64,000 nucleotides of DNA. Origin: an uncultured bacterium. GTDB lineage: Bacteria > Bacillota > Clostridia > Lachnospirales > Lachnospiraceae. A model generated the notes under the pieces. It did not search any database, was not told where the DNA came from, and saw only the letters and a program-made list of their open reading frames with translations. Shown here piece after piece: positions 60,798 to 64,000 of the stretch. The position numbers and the translations under genes were made by a program. The stretch's first letter is position 1. The number at the start of each line of letters is the position of its first letter. The stretch lies in assembly GCA_947647735.1 (NCBI GenBank), contig CANSLJ010000008.1, positions 62,001 to 126,000 of the forward strand, in the 5' to 3' direction.

Positions 60798-60899
60798 TTA
60801 TGCTCTTTTCGCCTTATCAATCTCCTCCTCAACAACCCTGAAAAATGCCACATGTTTCAGCTCATATCCTTCATCCATAAAGTCCGGATCTATATAATA
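60798..60899 (-). pseudogene. Possible gene remnant after the hybrid kinase
   Basis: A minus-strand frame, open but without a usable start, reads SITEYYIDPDFMDEGYEL and continues KHVAFFRVVEEEIDKAKRA to a stop at 60798. The composition looks protein-like. It overlaps the end of the hybrid kinase by a few bases. It could be the truncated C-terminus of a lost gene, or a 26-codon gene from the internal ATG. Family not recognised. Confidence 0.3.
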
Positions 60900-60904
60900 T
60901 TCTG

Positions 60905-63556
60905 TTATGCTTCCATCACCGTTTTAATGGTCCGCTCCAGCACGCCGATATCCACGGGCTTCGCCACGTGGGCGTTCATGCCGGATTCCAGTGCGTCGCG
61001 GATGTCCTCGGAAAAGGCGTTGGCGGTCATAGCGATAATGGGAATGGTTTCTGCCAGCGGATGCTCCAGCGCCCTGATCGCTCCGGCCGCCTCATAGCCG
61101 TTCATCACCGGCATCTGCACATCCATCAGGATTAGCTGATACTGGCCCGGAACAGATTTTGCAAAGGCCTCCACCGCAAGCTGCCCGTTTTCACAGATTT
61201 CACAGGAAGCCCCCATCATATCCAACAGTTCGGAAAGTATCTCAGCATTGATCTCATTATCTTCCGCCGCCAGAATATGCATTCCCTGCAGAATGCTCTT
61301 CTCCTCCTCTTCCTTCTCCTCTGTCGAATCAGCCGGCGCGGCGTTCAGCAGATGATCCATCTTCCGGCGGAAGTTTGTCAGGAAGAAGGGCTTGGGCATA
61401 ATGGCGTCGATGCCTGCCTCCCGGGCCTCCTCCTCGATATCCACCCAATCGTAACTGGTGAGCACCAGGATCGGAATATCCTTCGGTACCGCCTGACGGA
61501 TACGGCGGGCAGTTTCCACCCCGTCCATGCCCGGCATCTTCCAGTCCAGTAAAACCACATGATACAGCCTGCCTTCCTCCTCCGAACGCCTGACCATATC
61601 CACTGCCTCCCGGCCCTCCAGCGTATAGTCCACCTGAACGCCGGTTCCTTCCATAGTCATCCGGACGCTCTGACAGCTTATCTCTTCATCGTCCACCACC
61701 AGCAGCCGGGAGATGCCGTTCTTCTGCCAGAAATCGTGATCGACCGCGTCTTCGCTGATATGCAGCTCCAGATCCACCGTAAACCTGGAACCCTGCCCTT
61801 TCCGGCTTTCCACGGAAATGATGCCGCCCATCAGATCCAGCAGGTTTTTGGTGATAGCCATACCCAGGCCGGTTCCCTGAATCTTGTTGGTAATACTGTC
61901 CTCCTCCCGGGTGAACGCCTGAAAAATACGCTTTACATAATCCTCGCTCATACCGTAGCCATTATCTTCCACAACAAAGCGGAAACGTGCCAGCTGCTGC
62001 GTGAGCTGAGGCAGTTCCTCCATTGTCAGTGCGATATGTCCGCCCTCCGGCGTATATTTCACCGCATTGGATAAAAGATTCAACAGGATCTGGTTCAGCC
62101 GCAGCCTATCCATCACTACCCGTTCATGGCGAAGTCCCTTGTTATATACCTCAAAGGTATGTCCCTTTGCCTTCATCTGAGGGCGGATGATGGAGTCAAT
62201 GCCCTCGATCAGCTCTTCCATATTTTCATCGGACAGGTTCAACGCGGTCTTCCCCGCCTCGATCTTACTGATATCCAGAATATCGTTGATCAGGCCCAGC
62301 AGATGCTGTCCTGACGAGGTGATCTTTTTCGTATACTCCCGCACCTTATCCGGGTTCTCCGCATCCCTCGCCAGAAGAGCCGCAAAGCCCACGATAGCAT
62401 TCATCGGCGTGCGGATGTCATGGCTCATATTGGACAGGAAGGAACTCTTGGCGCGGTTGGCATCCTCGGCGATCCGGAATGCCTGCTCCGCCGTCTCCTT
62501 GGACTGCACCAGCATGGTATTATATTCCTCCAGCTGCTGGTTCAGCTCCTCCTGCCGGCGCAGGCTCGCCTGTTCCTGCAGGTACAGCCTGTTGCTGCTG
62601 CGCTGCCGCAGCACGGCAACAGCCGCCAGCACCACCAGCACCACCAAAATTACCGCAAAGATCAGCAGGGCGCGGATCACCATGTTCATCATCTCCACCG
62701 TGCCCGCCGCAACAAAATCCGCCGGGATAAGGAAGAGCAACAGCGTGTCGTACTCCTCCAGAGAGGTGATACAGTAATAATATTCCTGCCCCTCCATCCG
62801 GAAATTACTGCTGATGGTATCCTCCTTCGCCAAAGCAGAGCGGATATCGGTATACTTCTGTCCCTCCATCTCCTCCAGCACTTTGAGCACATTGTACGCC
62901 TGAATCGAATTTTTCTGAGAGATGTTGTCATGCATCCGGGTACCGTTACTCTTCAGTATATAAGTCTCATTCTGGCTGCCATAGGCGGCGCTGTCATAAT
63001 ACTCGGTAAGTGTCTGAACATCCTTAAACAGCACGACATGTGTAAAACTCAGGCCGTCACCGGTCCGGATCGGCTCCTTCAGCTTCTGCACAAAAACCCA
63101 GAAACTGCCGTCATACAGGCTGCTGTCGGATATGAAAGTATATCGTTCCTCTCCGCCCGCCACCAGATCGATGTCAGACCATACGCCATGCCTGCCCTGC
63201 ACATCATAGCAGCTGCCCTGACTGTCCAGCAGCATAAGGGCAGCGCTGTAATTTTCCGTCTCCAGCAGCTTCTCCAGCTTCTCCACATAATCCGTCACGT
63301 CATCCTCACCATCGAACTGTCCTGCCTCCAGGGCATTGACAGCGGCGGTGAGATAATTCCAATGGGTATCCAGCGCATTATCCAGATTGGCCCGCACCTG
63401 GGTAGTGATCTCCTCCAGCTGCGTCGTACGCTCCACATAAATCTGTGACTCTAAATATCTTTCAAAATAAAAGCCGCCTGCCAGCAGAAACAAAAGCAGC
63501 CCCAGAACAAGTGCCGCCGGGAGGACGGCGTTTTGTTTTGCTTTATCGAAGCCCAT
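60905..63556 (-). CDS. Hybrid sensor histidine kinase with two receiver domains
   Basis: About 883 residues. Two transmembrane helices (about 10-30 and 290-315) flank an extracellular Cache-like sensor. A coiled coil leads to HisKA (SFLSNMSHDIRTPMNAIVGF), the ATPase (NQILLNLLSNAVKYTPEGG; GTGLGMAITKNLLDLMGG), a first receiver (LLVVDDEEIS, LLDWKMPGMDG) and a second receiver (AAEDNEINAEI, LMDVQMPVMNG). No Hpt domain is present, so phosphate must leave through another protein. Starts at TTG 63577, ATG 63568 and ATG 63556 are possible; ATG 63556 is taken. It follows the 5'-nucleotidase-like gene directly. Confidence 0.9.
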   Translation of the reverse strand: MGFDKAKQNAVLPAALVLGLLLFLLAGGFYFERYLESQIYVERTTQLEEITTQVRANLDNALDTHWNYLTAAVNALEAGQFDGEDDVTDYVEKLEKLLETENYSAALMLLDSQGSCYDVQGRHGVWSDIDLVAGGEERYTFISDSSLYDGSFWVFVQKLKEPIRTGDGLSFTHVVLFKDVQTLTEYYDSAAYGSQNETYILKSNGTRMHDNISQKNSIQAYNVLKVLEEMEGQKYTDIRSALAKEDTISSNFRMEGQEYYYCITSLEEYDTLLLFLIPADFVAAGTVEMMNMVIRALLIFAVILVVLVVLAAVAVLRQRSSNRLYLQEQASLRRQEELNQQLEEYNTMLVQSKETAEQAFRIAEDANRAKSSFLSNMSHDIRTPMNAIVGFAALLARDAENPDKVREYTKKITSSGQHLLGLINDILDISKIEAGKTALNLSDENMEELIEGIDSIIRPQMKAKGHTFEVYNKGLRHERVVMDRLRLNQILLNLLSNAVKYTPEGGHIALTMEELPQLTQQLARFRFVVEDNGYGMSEDYVKRIFQAFTREEDSITNKIQGTGLGMAITKNLLDLMGGIISVESRKGQGSRFTVDLELHISEDAVDHDFWQKNGISRLLVVDDEEISCQSVRMTMEGTGVQVDYTLEGREAVDMVRRSEEEGRLYHVVLLDWKMPGMDGVETARRIRQAVPKDIPILVLTSYDWVDIEEEAREAGIDAIMPKPFFLTNFRRKMDHLLNAAPADSTEEKEEEEKSILQGMHILAAEDNEINAEILSELLDMMGASCEICENGQLAVEAFAKSVPGQYQLILMDVQMPVMNGYEAAGAIRALEHPLAETIPIIAMTANAFSEDIRDALESGMNAHVAKPVDIGVLERTIKTVMEA

Positions 63557-63573
63557 AGCGTTCACCATCCCTC

Positions 63574-64000
63574 TCAATGCAGCGTGATATAGTCCGTAGG
63601 TGCCGCCAGCTGCCGTCCATCCTTCAGACGATTCACAATGATCTGTTTATACGGAGTCTCTGTGACAGTATATTCGGTGACGCCGGCAGCCTCCAGTGCG
63701 TCCTGAAGCATCATCGTCATATCGCCGACCACGGCAGCGGTATAGGCTGCTTCCCGATCCAGCTCCCGGCCTCCAACAGTCAGCTGTTCCAGAGCATAGC
63801 CGGAGTCCGTCCTCCGGATAGCCATCTCAAAGCCGCTGGACACATACAGCGTTGAGTCGTTGCTCACCGATCCCCGTTTGCCCCGGGCAGTCAAAATATA
63901 TTCCACATACCGGTACAGCTGATCCCCGGTCATCTCACACAGAGCCACTGTCGGAGACTCTCCCATGGTCAGAAAGCCCAGCTCTGCCTGCGTGTAGTCC
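63574..64000 (-). CDS. 5'-nucleotidase family protein, C-terminal part (partial)
   Basis: The gene runs off the right edge; 142 codons are visible. The sequence matches the C-terminal domain of UshA-type 5'-nucleotidases (SGFEMAIRRTDSGYALEQLTVGGRELD; YTAAVVGDM; GRQLAAPTDYI), which recognises the nucleobase. Its stop overlaps the possible TTG start of the hybrid kinase. The co-transcribed kinase may therefore monitor an exported nucleotide or phosphate signal, which is inference. Confidence 0.7.
   Translation of the reverse strand, partial: DYTQAELGFLTMGESPTVALCEMTGDQLYRYVEYILTARGKRGSVSNDSTLYVSSGFEMAIRRTDSGYALEQLTVGGRELDREAAYTAAVVGDMTMMLQDALEAAGVTEYTVTETPYKQIIVNRLKDGRQLAAPTDYITLH

Noticed and set aside
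1-64000. tRNA, rRNA, CRISPR arrays, transposases or phage genes
   Set aside because: No tRNA-like T-loop sequences, regular spacer repeats or matching coding motifs were noticed on either strand; this was by eye and a covariance search would be needed to exclude small RNAs.

Overview
The window looks like chromosome from a gut-type Clostridia, most likely Lachnospiraceae. The signs are moderate GC, strong AGGAGG-type ribosome binding sites, a TIGR04086 membrane protein, several cytidylate-kinase-like proteins, an Rpn-family nuclease, YesM/YesN regulators and a BMP-type nucleoside importer. No rRNA, tRNA, CRISPR array, transposase or phage gene was found. Taxonomy is inferred from gene content only.

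Layout. 1-6430: divergent promoter region and a four-gene small-molecule or lipid cluster (UbiA-like prenyltransferase, Rph-like dikinase, acyl-CoA ligase-like enzyme, GNAT-like protein). 6435-6572: a nested inverted-repeat element that recurs at 19426-19561. 6604-13023: TIGR04086 protein, CNNM/CBS protein, Rpn nuclease with an internal start, and an ECF-sigma/ABC operon. 13094-16656: NADAR protein followed by three radical SAM proteins, on the minus strand. 17051-20832: hisS, aspS and a small protein. 21068-27613: DegV, then pssA/psd with a TVP38-type protein, and a permease/response regulator/kinase operon. 27802-32710: MarR, cytidylate-kinase-like protein, ABC-F, MATE, cytidylate-kinase-like protein. 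32877-33482: a class III Fic protein. 33552-43776: a disaccharide ABC importer with a GH65 phosphorylase and HAD enzyme, divergent from YesM/YesN regulators. 43718-47261: panC-panD-coaBC and a BASS transporter. 47560-48680: split ChrA transporter. 48931-55911: nucleoside importer, deoD, and a divergent Crp-family regulator. 56059-58751: aldolase, PfkB kinase, third cytidylate-kinase-like protein. 58914-64000: chemoreceptor, hybrid histidine kinase and the end of a 5'-nucleotidase-like gene.

Several blocks have readable regulation. Two exact 16-18 bp palindromes sit between deoD and the Crp-family gene. Two 20 bp palindromes overlap a consensus promoter in front of marR. CTTAA direct repeats spaced 10-11 bp lie in front of both the permease/regulator/kinase operon and the TVP38-pssA-psd operon, suggesting one envelope regulon. 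A long hairpin with a U-run, overlapped by a short reading frame, precedes the ABC-F/MATE operon and may be an attenuator.

The best candidates for undescribed biology are the NADAR plus triple radical SAM operon, the UbiA/Rph-like/ligase/GNAT cluster, the intergenic nested-hairpin element, and the in-frame internal start of the Rpn gene. All functional statements rest on motif recognition by eye, without database searches.
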